From Flavobacterium jumunjinense (GTDB lineage Bacteria > Bacteroidota > Bacteroidia > Flavobacteriales > Flavobacteriaceae), in contig NZ_CP091285.1 of assembly GCF_021650975.2 (NCBI RefSeq), positions 2,232,001 through 2,296,000 of the forward strand: a DNA stretch of 64,000 nt, given 5' to 3'. A program made the translations under genes and the position numbers. The notes below the pieces were generated by a model that was given only the letters and a program-made list of their open reading frames with translations, was not told the origin of the DNA and made no database searches. Positions 44,103 through 51,849 of this stretch are shown piece by piece. Position 1 is the stretch's first letter. Each line of letters begins with the position of its first letter.

Positions 44103-45242
44103 ATGCAAAAAATTATTATTTACACCTTTGTAATGTTATTGACATTAATTGGTAAGTTATCTGCACAAGAAACAAGTAATTCTGAGGATCTTATAAAAAC
44201 GACTTTTGAAAAAAGAGCAAAAGAGATTTCAAAACGGATAGATTTTATAATAAAAAATGAAAAATCAGCTTTAAAGAAACAGGTATTCTTAATTGATAAA
44301 GACGAACAAGATGGAGTTATAACTAAAGTTGAAGCTTTAGATATGAAACAGCGAGCAGCTGATGAAACAGCATTGCGAATTGAAAAAAAGGTAGAAGAAG
44401 AGCAGTCAAAACTAAATAAGTTGATACAAGACAAGGTTGATGGATTAGTAGAATATGATTCTTTAAGTGAAAATGAAAGAGGAGGGCATTCAATAATATT
44501 AGGAAGTAGTTCTAGAGATTCTATTGGAGGTATTACAGAATATAATATAGGTTCTTTTAAAATATATAGTGGTGAAAAAGATAAAATGGAGCGTAGGTCT
44601 AAGCGAACAACTTCTCAATTTGTATTTGCTGGTGGATTAAATAATTTAATAACCAAAGGAGAAAATTTAGAAAATTCTGATTATAGAGTTTGGGGTTCGC
44701 ATTTTTATGAATGGGGAATGACATATAATTCTAGAATATTAAAAAATAATAATCTATTACATGCAAAATATGGTTTGTCGGTTATGTATAATAATTTGAG
44801 ACCAACAGATAATAGATACTTTGCTAAAAATGGTAATCAAACAGAGCTACAAACAGGAACTGTAAATTACAATGAGTCACGCTTCAGAAATGTCTATTTA
44901 GTTGCACCAGTACATTTAGAATTCGATTTCACACCAAAAAAAACAAATAAAGAAGGAGAAACTTATTTTAGAACACACGATTCTTTTCGTTTAGGAATTG
45001 GAGGTTATGGAGGATTTAGAGTAAAATCGAAACAGATATTGAAATATGAAATAGATGGAAATAATCATAAAGATAAGCAAAAAGGAGATTTTAATGTTTC
45101 CGATTTTATCTACGGAGTGAGTGCCTATGTAGGATATGGACAGACGAGTTTGTATGTGAAATATGATATTAATCCAATGTTTAAAAACAATGCAATCGAT
45201 CAAAATAATGTTTCATTAGGAATACGTTTTGATTTTAATTAA
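44103..45242 (+). CDS. Exported protein with coiled-coil and outer-membrane barrel-like region
   Basis: 379 residues with a signal peptide (TFVMLLTLIGKLSAQ). Residues ~25-115 are charged and helical (coiled-coil-like, with KAFEKRAKEISKRID-like and EKKVEEEQSKLNKLIQ segments). From ~180 there are amphipathic strands (FVFAGGLNNLI, LLHAKYGLSVMYNNL, FRLGIGGYGGFRVKSK, ISLGIRFDFN-like end VSLGIRFDFN) consistent with a small outer-membrane beta-barrel. It lies 69 bp after the candidate anti-sigma gene and is probably a target of this sigma factor. Function unknown. Confidence 0.75.
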   Translation: MQKIIIYTFVMLLTLIGKLSAQETSNSEDLIKTTFEKRAKEISKRIDFIIKNEKSALKKQVFLIDKDEQDGVITKVEALDMKQRAADETALRIEKKVEEEQSKLNKLIQDKVDGLVEYDSLSENERGGHSIILGSSSRDSIGGITEYNIGSFKIYSGEKDKMERRSKRTTSQFVFAGGLNNLITKGENLENSDYRVWGSHFYEWGMTYNSRILKNNNLLHAKYGLSVMYNNLRPTDNRYFAKNGNQTELQTGTVNYNESRFRNVYLVAPVHLEFDFTPKKTNKEGETYFRTHDSFRLGIGGYGGFRVKSKQILKYEIDGNNHKDKQKGDFNVSDFIYGVSAYVGYGQTSLYVKYDINPMFKNNAIDQNNVSLGIRFDFN

Positions 45243-45267
45243 AAAATTTGGGTTAGGGTTTTATACT

Positions 45268-45301
45268 AAAAGATGTCTTGTGAAAATAAGGCATCTTTTT
45301 A
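45268..45301 (+). terminator. Terminator after the barrel-like protein
   Basis: 12-bp stem with one G-T pair, AAAAGATGTCTT (45268-45279) with AAGGCATCTTTT (45288-45299), then Ts. A similar hairpin with the loop core GAAAAT occurs at 46723. Confidence 0.85.
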
Positions 45302-45418
45302 ATTTAATAATTATTTCACATGGAGTGATTATCATAACAAAAGCGTAAAACTAACAAAAGATTCACATAAAGGAAGAGTAGTAGATTTGAAATGTAAAAA
45401 ACAAACAATCTATTCCTC

Positions 45419-46699
45419 ATGAAAAAACGAATTTTATTACTGAGTATAATTTTAAATAGTCTCGTTGGACAATCTCAAACAGATTTAGGAATTCAAAGCA
45501 CTGAAAATTGGTTAGAAAGTTGGACAAATTTCGATCCAAAGAAACAAGAGTATAAAGAAACTAACAAAACACTTACAGGTATAATAACAGAAAACACCAC
45601 TTTGTCGAATAGATATACTTATTTACTTCATGGAGTGGTTTATGTAGCAAATAATGCTGTTTTAACGATAGAACCAGGAACAGTAATTAGAGGAGATTAT
45701 AAAACATGTGGAACATTAGTAGTTACCAAAGGAGCAAAAATAATGGCAAATGGTTCACCTGGTTTTCCTATTATTTTTACAACAAATAGAGATACCTATA
45801 CTAGAAGTCCTGGAGATTGGGGTGGTTTGGTTCTAATGGGAAATGCACCTGTTAATAATTATGGAGGTGTTGGAGTACTCAAATTTGATTTTGACCCAAA
45901 GTATAATGTGTTTGGAGGTGATAATTTAGAAAGCGATTCTGGAATGTTAAATTATGTAAGAATTGAATATTCAGGAAGAAAATTAAGTGAGAAAAAAGAA
46001 TTAAATGGACTTTCTTGTGCAGGAGTAGGGAATAAAACAATATTAAGGAATATACAAGTGAGTTATTGTAACGATGATTCTTTTGAGTTTTATGGAGGTA
46101 ATGTGGTTTTAGAAAAATTGGTTTCCTATAGAGCGACAGATGATGATTTCGATTTCACGTTAGGAGTTCAATCTGTATTTAAGAATAGCATTGCAATTAG
46201 AAATCCTTTTTCTTCAGATTATCAAGGTTCTAGAGCAATGGAAATCGGTTCTTATGATGATATTGAAAAATTCGATTTTGCAAGAAATAAAACGAATGTT
46301 AAAACATCAAATATAACATTAGTTAATGTAGAAGATAGTTCTCAAGGATTAGTTAAAGAAGCAATCTTTTTAGATGAAAACAGCTATCTTTCAATGAATA
46401 ATAGTGTAGTTTATGGGTTTAGCGATTTTTTAATTGTAAAAAATCAATTAGTAACCGAAGAGTTTGAAGAAATAGTAAAACTTAAAAATGTTGTAATTAA
46501 TCATTGTAAAAACAATTTTGGAACTCAAAAAGAAGGAATAATGGCAGATGTAGAGAATAGATACAACTTAATGAAATATAATGTGCAAGTTGGCGATTCA
46601 AAAATTGAAGATGTTTTTCTTAATCCACAGTTAGATAGTAATCCAGATTTTAGATTTATGAAAATTGAGAAAAGCAAAGAAAATGTTGTTTCTAAATAG
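45419..46699 (+). CDS. Exported right-handed beta-helix-like protein
   Basis: 426 residues with a signal peptide (LLLSIILNSLVGQSQ). The body has the pattern of a parallel beta-helix: YLLHGVVYVANNAVLTIEPGTVIRGD, GTLVVTKGAKIMANG, PIIFTT and GDWGGLVLMGNAPVNNYGG, blocks I remember from a widespread family of Bacteroidota surface proteins. Acidic loops (DSGMLNYVRIEYSGR, ATDDDFDFTLGVQ) may bind metal. There is no clear T9SS sorting domain at the C-terminus. It follows the ECF locus and may belong to its regulon, although a terminator lies between. Confidence 0.75.
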   Translation: MKKRILLLSIILNSLVGQSQTDLGIQSTENWLESWTNFDPKKQEYKETNKTLTGIITENTTLSNRYTYLLHGVVYVANNAVLTIEPGTVIRGDYKTCGTLVVTKGAKIMANGSPGFPIIFTTNRDTYTRSPGDWGGLVLMGNAPVNNYGGVGVLKFDFDPKYNVFGGDNLESDSGMLNYVRIEYSGRKLSEKKELNGLSCAGVGNKTILRNIQVSYCNDDSFEFYGGNVVLEKLVSYRATDDDFDFTLGVQSVFKNSIAIRNPFSSDYQGSRAMEIGSYDDIEKFDFARNKTNVKTSNITLVNVEDSSQGLVKEAIFLDENSYLSMNNSVVYGFSDFLIVKNQLVTEEFEEIVKLKNVVINHCKNNFGTQKEGIMADVENRYNLMKYNVQVGDSKIEDVFLNPQLDSNPDFRFMKIEKSKENVVSK

Positions 46700-46722
46700 T
46701 AAATAAAATCATTAAATAGTAG

Positions 46723-46750
46723 AAGACATCTTGAAAATAAGGTGTCTTTT
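46723..46750 (+). terminator. Terminator after the beta-helix gene
   Basis: 10-bp stem with one G-T pair, AAGACATCTT (46723-46732) with AAGGTGTCTT (46739-46748), then a T run. Confidence 0.85.
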
Positions 46751-46764
46751 TTTGAACAACTTTG

Positions 46765-46772
46765 TATCTTTG
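46765..46772 (+). promoter_or_regulatory. -7 promoter element (TATCTTTG) for dnaG
   Basis: Fits TAnnTTTG, 24 bases before the dnaG TTG start at 46797 and just after the preceding terminator. Confidence 0.55.
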
Positions 46773-46796
46773 GAGCAATTCCAAAATAAAAAATAA

Positions 46797-48773
46797 TTGA
46801 TATCACAAGCTACTATAGAAAACGTATTTGAAACCGCTCGAGTAGAAGAGGTTATTGGAGACTTTGTACAGTTAAAGCGTTCAGGTAGTAATCTGAAAGG
46901 ATTAAGTCCATTCGTAGATGAAAAATCACCTTCTTTCATGGTTTCTCCTGTAAAGCAAATATGGAAAGACTTTTCATCTGGGAAAGGTGGTAATGTTGTT
47001 ACATTTTTAATGGAACACGAGCATTTTACCTATCCAGAGGCTATAAAACACTTAGCAAAGAAGTATAATATAGAAGTTGAAGAAACGGTACAAACCAATG
47101 AAGATTTAGCAGTTGCTAATGAAAAAGAAAGTATGTATTTAGTTTCGGAGTTTGCAAATAAATTCATGCACCACAATTTACTAAATGAAGAAGAGGGAAA
47201 AGCAATCGGACTTACATATTTTAAGGAAAGAGGGTTTACATCGGAAACAATAAAGAAATTTAGTTTAGGTTATTCTCCAAATTCTTGGGATGCACTTACA
47301 AAAGAAGCTTTAGGAAAAGGCTATAAATTAGAATATTTAGAAAAAACAGGACTAACAATTGTAAAAGAAGACAAGCAGTTCGATAGGTTTAAAGGACGTG
47401 TAATGTTTCCGATACAAAGTATGAGTGGTCGCGTACTTGGTTTTGGCGGAAGAATTTTAACCAATGATAAAAAAGCGGCTAAATATGTAAACTCTCCTGA
47501 GAGTGATATCTACCATAAAAGTAAAGTTTTGTATGGAATTTATCATGCAAAACAATCAATAGCAAAGTTAGATAATTGTTTTTTAGTTGAAGGATATACA
47601 GATGTAATTCAGTTCAATCAAGCTGGAATTGAAAATGTAGTTGCGTCTTCTGGAACTGCATTAACCCCAGATCAAATTCGACTAGTTAATAGGTTAACAA
47701 AAAATATAACAGTACTTTTCGATGGTGATGCTGCGGGATTAAGAGCTTCAATTCGAGGAATCGATCTTATTCTAGAAGCAGGAATGAATGTAAAGGTTTG
47801 TGCGTTTCCAAATGGGGAAGATCCAGATAGTTTTGCAAAAAAAACGCCTCATGATCAGTTGGTTTTGTTTTTAGAAGAAAATGCAAAAGATTTTATTCAG
47901 TTTAAAGCTTCATTGTTAATGAATGATGCTAAAAATGACCCTATAAAAAAAGCTGATTTAATTAGGGATATGGTTATTAGTATTTCTAAAATTCCAGATA
48001 GAATAAAGCAAGAAGTCTATTTACAAGAATGTTCAAGAATAATGGATATTTCGGAAGATGTTTTGTTTAACACTTTAGCACAGTTAGGTAAAAAAGAACT
48101 GAATGAAGCGGGTAAAAAACTAAAAGAAGAGCAAAAAGCATTTCAAGTTCATAAAAACGATGAGGCAGAAACGAATAGTAAATTAAATATTCAAGACGAA
48201 CTAGAGCAGAAGGTAATAGAGATTTTATTGTTGTATGGAAATGCGATAGAGGAATTCGAAGATATAATGATTAAGGCAAACGAAGAGGGGGATCTTGTTG
48301 AGGTAAAAGAAGTGAATCCTTATAAAGTCTATCAACGTATTTATTTAAGTCTTCAAGAAGATGAAATTGAACTTGCAAATCCTGTTTTTAAATCAATTTA
48401 CACCAATTTAATAAATTATTACCATCAAAATGAGACTTTTGAGGTAGAAAAGTATATTATGCAACTGGATGTAACTATTGCGCAAAAAGTCAGCTCAATT
48501 CTGATGAATGAGGATAGAGAAAATTTACATAATTGGGAATCCCAACAAATACTTGTAAAACCAAAGAATGCTACAATAGCTCAATATACAACCGAAACCA
48601 TACTTTCGTTAAGATGGTATTGGGTTAATAAAATTATAGAAGAATTAAAAGTTGAAATGCTAGCGCAAAACAAGCCTGATAATTCAGAGGCATTATCTAT
48701 GGTAATGGATTATTTAGGATTAACAAATGTGTTTTCTAAAAAACTTGGACGAGTAATGAGTCGATATTCTTAA
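46797..48773 (+). CDS. dnaG: DNA primase
   Basis: 658 residues. Makes RNA primers at the replication fork. The start is TTG at 46797 (MISQATIENVFETARVEEVIG, the family N-terminus); no ATG is suitable. The CHC2 zinc-ribbon region is present but all four ligands are replaced: S37, V40, D58 and S61 where E. coli has Cys, His, Cys, Cys. The catalytic core is intact: FGGRIL, the TOPRIM motifs FLVEGYTDV and LFDGDAAGLRA. The C-terminal helicase-binding region is present. The 3' end overlaps the convergent regulator by 4 bp. Confidence 0.96.
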   Translation: MISQATIENVFETARVEEVIGDFVQLKRSGSNLKGLSPFVDEKSPSFMVSPVKQIWKDFSSGKGGNVVTFLMEHEHFTYPEAIKHLAKKYNIEVEETVQTNEDLAVANEKESMYLVSEFANKFMHHNLLNEEEGKAIGLTYFKERGFTSETIKKFSLGYSPNSWDALTKEALGKGYKLEYLEKTGLTIVKEDKQFDRFKGRVMFPIQSMSGRVLGFGGRILTNDKKAAKYVNSPESDIYHKSKVLYGIYHAKQSIAKLDNCFLVEGYTDVIQFNQAGIENVVASSGTALTPDQIRLVNRLTKNITVLFDGDAAGLRASIRGIDLILEAGMNVKVCAFPNGEDPDSFAKKTPHDQLVLFLEENAKDFIQFKASLLMNDAKNDPIKKADLIRDMVISISKIPDRIKQEVYLQECSRIMDISEDVLFNTLAQLGKKELNEAGKKLKEEQKAFQVHKNDEAETNSKLNIQDELEQKVIEILLLYGNAIEEFEDIMIKANEEGDLVEVKEVNPYKVYQRIYLSLQEDEIELANPVFKSIYTNLINYYHQNETFEVEKYIMQLDVTIAQKVSSILMNEDRENLHNWESQQILVKPKNATIAQYTTETILSLRWYWVNKIIEELKVEMLAQNKPDNSEALSMVMDYLGLTNVFSKKLGRVMSRYS

Positions 48774-49399
48774 ATGATGTCGAGACTTTTCGCTTTTGTT
48801 AACAAGTCAACTAAGTTAGTAACGTTAAGTTTCGCTAATAAACGAAGCTTATAGGTACTAATTGTTTTCTCGTCTAAAGTCAAAATTTCAGCAATCTCTT
48901 TGTTCTTTTTACCATCATTCAAGTAGCGAAGTACTTCTATTTCTCTGCTTGAAAGTTTTTTGTACAAACGATCTGTTTTCTTGCCTTTATTAAGAAGGTC
49001 AATATTTCTTTTTACAGCTTCACTAAAAATTACAATTCCTTGATTCACTTTTAGAATAGCCATTTCTAACTCTTTCAAAGGATTTGTTTTTAGTAAATAA
49101 GCAGAAACACCAGCTTTAATGGCTGTTGGAGCATACATCTTTTCAGAAACTGCAGTAAAAAGTATAATTTTAGTGTCAGGATTTTCTTTTATTATAGATT
49201 TAATATCTCTAATGCTAGAAATTCCATTAAGTTCAATATCTAAGACTAAAATGTTAACAGCTTTCGATTGTAATGAGTTCGAAAGCTCTTCGAAGTTAGT
49301 TGCAGACGCTACTACTTCAACAGTTGAATTTGTTGAAAAAAAAGATTTAATACCTTGTATCACAACTGGATGGTTATCGGCAATGCAAATTTTTATCAT
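48770..49399 (-). CDS. Response regulator of the NarL/LuxR type
   Basis: 209 residues. Receiver domain 1-120 with the acid pocket (CIADNH, D8), phospho-acceptor D54 (LVLDIELNG), a Thr in ILFTAVS and Lys in LLKTNP. C-terminal LuxR-type helix-turn-helix at about 145-200 (LSSREIEVLRYLNDGKKNKEIAEIL, DEKTISTYKLRLLAKL). No histidine kinase is adjacent, so the partner is unknown (orphan regulator). Confidence 0.93.
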   Translation of the reverse strand: MIKICIADNHPVVIQGIKSFFSTNSTVEVVASATNFEELSNSLQSKAVNILVLDIELNGISSIRDIKSIIKENPDTKIILFTAVSEKMYAPTAIKAGVSAYLLKTNPLKELEMAILKVNQGIVIFSEAVKRNIDLLNKGKKTDRLYKKLSSREIEVLRYLNDGKKNKEIAEILTLDEKTISTYKLRLLAKLNVTNLVDLLTKAKSLDII

Positions 49400-49497
49400 A
49401 ATTGTAACGGGTTAAATTAGACAATAAATTAAATTTATAATCAAAGTTAAGGAAAAAAATGTAATTACTTGTTAATTAACTAAACTATATAAAATAA

Positions 49498-50304
49498 TTA
49501 TTTAAATTTTTTAGGAATAACGCAAACTGGTATAGGGTTCATTTTGTGTTGGTTTATGGTGTTTAGTCGTGTGTATATATTGAAAACATCGGCTTTTCTT
49601 CCAGAAAAATCTTCAATCTTTTTTTCGTTTTCCGTTTGAATCATTGCCCATTCTAGTTCGTCGTAGTTGGCACCAATTTGATCTTCATCACTTCTGTTAT
49701 CACCAAAAAGACCATCAGTTGGTTTTGCTTTTAAAATACTTTCAGGAACTTGTAAATAACTAGATAACAAACGTACTTCACTTTTCATTAAATCTGCAAT
49801 CGGACTTAAATCGACACCACCATCTCCATATTTAGTAAAAAAACCAACACCAAAATCTTCTACTTTGTTTCCAGTTCCAACAACTAAATAGCCATTAATA
49901 CCAGCGAAATAATAAAGCGTAGTCATTCTGAGTCTTGCGCGTGTATTTGCTAAGGAAAGGTTGAATAATGCTTTGTTTTCAGAGGAAGGTGTTTGCTTTG
50001 TAAATGCTTCAAAAACAGGAGTTAAATCTGCTCTTTCATTGCTAACATTAGAAAAGCGTTTTTTTAATTGGTCAATATGTTCGTTCGCTCTGTTTACATG
50101 ACTTTCAGCTTGATGAATTGGCATTTCAACACAAAGTGTTGGTAAACCAGTTTGTGCACATAATGTAGAGGTTAGTGCGCTATCGATTCCTCCTGAAATC
50201 CCTACTACAAAACCTTTTACTTTAGCATTAGTAGCGTAGTCGAGTAACCATTTTACTATATGTTTATTAATTTTTTCGGAATTGAATGTAGTTGAATTTG
50301 TCAT
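49498..50304 (-). CDS. nadE: NH3-dependent NAD+ synthetase
   Basis: 268 residues. Last step of NAD synthesis: amidation of deamido-NAD with ammonia and ATP. The PP-loop is GISGGIDSALT (SGGxDS, near 35-44), with LRMTTLYYFAG, VGTGNKVEDFGVGFFTKYGDGG and KPTDGLF. There is no glutaminase domain, so it uses free ammonia. It lies divergent to gldB; this nadE/gldB/gldC neighbourhood is, from memory, conserved in flavobacteria. Confidence 0.95.
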   Translation of the reverse strand: MTNSTTFNSEKINKHIVKWLLDYATNAKVKGFVVGISGGIDSALTSTLCAQTGLPTLCVEMPIHQAESHVNRANEHIDQLKKRFSNVSNERADLTPVFEAFTKQTPSSENKALFNLSLANTRARLRMTTLYYFAGINGYLVVGTGNKVEDFGVGFFTKYGDGGVDLSPIADLMKSEVRLLSSYLQVPESILKAKPTDGLFGDNRSDEDQIGANYDELEWAMIQTENEKKIEDFSGRKADVFNIYTRLNTINQHKMNPIPVCVIPKKFK

Positions 50305-50334
50305 TTTTTTAAGAAAATTTAGTAACGTATACTG

Positions 50335-50342
50335 TATATTTG
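50335..50342 (+). promoter_or_regulatory. -7 promoter element (TATATTTG) for gldBC
   Basis: Matches TAnnTTTG 66 bases before the gldB ATG at 50409. The leader contains a weak AGGAG/CTCCT hairpin (50356-50372). Confidence 0.45.
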
Positions 50343-50408
50343 CGTTTTATTTTTTAGGAGGCTATAACTCCTTTAAATTTTGTATAAAATTAAAAAAAAT
50401 ACCTAAAC

Positions 50409-51374
50409 ATGAAGAAGCTTTTTGTTTTTTTCCTATTTGTTTTATTTTTTTCTTGTAAGAATGAAGATAAAGTTGAAGCTGAAATCAAGCAAATACCTGT
50501 AACGTTTAACTTGGAACGTTTTGATCAACTATTTTTTGAGACTAAACCTGAAGACTTGGGTAAACTAAAAGGAGAATATCCTTTTTTATTTCCTAAAGAA
50601 GAAACAGATTCTGTATGGATTGAGTTCATGACAGATTCGCTGTTTAAAGAGGTGAGTCATGAAATTTCAATAAAATATAGAGACACAAAGAAGTTAGAAG
50701 GAGGTTTAACAGATTTGTTTAAGCATGTGCAATTTTATTTTCCAGAATATAAAACACCTAAGGTAATTACTTTAGTAAATAAAGTAGACATAACTTCTAG
50801 TGCAATATATGCTCCAGAAGTTGTACTAATAGCGTTAGATTGTTATTTAGGAAAAGACCACCGTTATTATACTCCATTTGATGCTTTTCAAAGAATTAGA
50901 TTAGAAGAAAATCAAATTTTACCAGATTTAGTATCTAGTTTTTCCGATGGTAAAATAGCTACTCCTAAAAACCGTAACTTATTGTCTTTAATGATCTATG
51001 AGGGGAAGGAATTGTATTTAAAAGATAAATTACTAAGTACAACTTCAGATGCGGCAAAGATTGCCTACACGGAAGAACAATTAGCATGGTGTAAGGAAAA
51101 TGAATACCAAATATGGAGTTATTTCATTAGTAATAATTTGTTGTACGAATCAAATGTGAAGAATGAGTATCGATTTATGAACGAAGCACCATTTTCTAAA
51201 TTTTATCAGGATATAGATGCGGAGTCACCTGGAAGAGTTGGACAATGGATTGGATGGCAAATTGTTCGTAGTTATATGGAGAATAATAATGTCACTTTAA
51301 ACGAATTGTTAGCAGAAGATGCTAAAGTAATTTTTGAAAAATCAAAATATAAACCAAATAGTAATGGCAACTAA
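50409..51374 (+). CDS. gldB: Gliding motility lipoprotein GldB
   Basis: 321 residues. Lipoprotein signal MKKLFVFFLFVLFFSC with lipidated Cys16. The body (FNLERFDQLFFETKPEDLGKL, YPFLFP, IYAPEVVLIALDCYLGKDHRYY, GRVGQWIGWQIVRSYM) matches GldB, one of the proteins required for gliding in Flavobacterium johnsoniae. It sits in the envelope; its exact activity is not established. The 3' end overlaps gldC by 11 bp. Confidence 0.95.
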   Translation: MKKLFVFFLFVLFFSCKNEDKVEAEIKQIPVTFNLERFDQLFFETKPEDLGKLKGEYPFLFPKEETDSVWIEFMTDSLFKEVSHEISIKYRDTKKLEGGLTDLFKHVQFYFPEYKTPKVITLVNKVDITSSAIYAPEVVLIALDCYLGKDHRYYTPFDAFQRIRLEENQILPDLVSSFSDGKIATPKNRNLLSLMIYEGKELYLKDKLLSTTSDAAKIAYTEEQLAWCKENEYQIWSYFISNNLLYESNVKNEYRFMNEAPFSKFYQDIDAESPGRVGQWIGWQIVRSYMENNNVTLNELLAEDAKVIFEKSKYKPNSNGN

Positions 51375-51699
51375 AACATCAGAAATAAAATTCTTAGTAG
51401 AATTAGACGAAAATAGAATACCGGAAAAATTAACATGGACAGCGCAAGACGGTGGTGTTGATGAAGAAGAAGCAAAAGCAATGATGGTTTCTTTGTGGGA
51501 TGCTAAAGCACAAGAAACATTGCGAATCGATTTATGGACAAAAGATATGCCTGTAGATGAAATGAAATTGTTTTTTCATCAAACATTAGTAGCAATGTCT
51601 GATACTTTTAAACGTGCAACAGACGATGAGAAGATGGCTGCTACAATGAAAGATTTTTGCGATTATTTTGCAGAGAAATTAGAATTAAAAAAACAATAA
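51364..51699 (+). CDS. gldC: Gliding motility protein GldC
   Basis: 111 residues from the ATG at 51364 (MATKTSEIKFLVELDENRIPEKLTW); the in-frame ATG at 51334 lies inside gldB and is unlikely. Soluble, no signal. Blocks DGGVDEEEAKAMMVSLWD and DMPVDEMKLFFHQTL match GldC, which in F. johnsoniae is co-transcribed with gldB and improves gliding. A strong terminator follows. Confidence 0.95.
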   Translation: MATKTSEIKFLVELDENRIPEKLTWTAQDGGVDEEEAKAMMVSLWDAKAQETLRIDLWTKDMPVDEMKLFFHQTLVAMSDTFKRATDDEKMAATMKDFCDYFAEKLELKKQ

Positions 51700-51737
51700 A
51701 GATTTTATGTTGTGAATATTGATTCATAATTAGTACT

Positions 51738-51770
51738 AAAAAAAGAGAAGTGTAAAAACTTCTCTTTTTT
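51738..51770 (+). terminator. Terminator of gldBC
   Basis: Long A/T-flanked stem AAAAAAGAGAAGT/ACTTCTCTTTTTT with a short loop, ending in Ts. Confidence 0.85.
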
Positions 51771-51811
51771 GTTTTAACTAATAAATTCTTAGATGTTCTT
51801 GAGAAACAGGA

Positions 51812-51842
51812 ACAAAAAAAGACCTCAAAAGTATGAGGTCTT
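51812..51842 (-). terminator. Terminator of the leftward T9SS surface module
   Basis: 9-bp stem AAGACCTCA/TGAGGTCTT (51819-51827 with 51834-51842), followed on the minus strand by TTTTTTTGTT, just after the OmpA-family stop at 51850. Confidence 0.85.
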
Positions 51843-51849
51843 AAATGTT

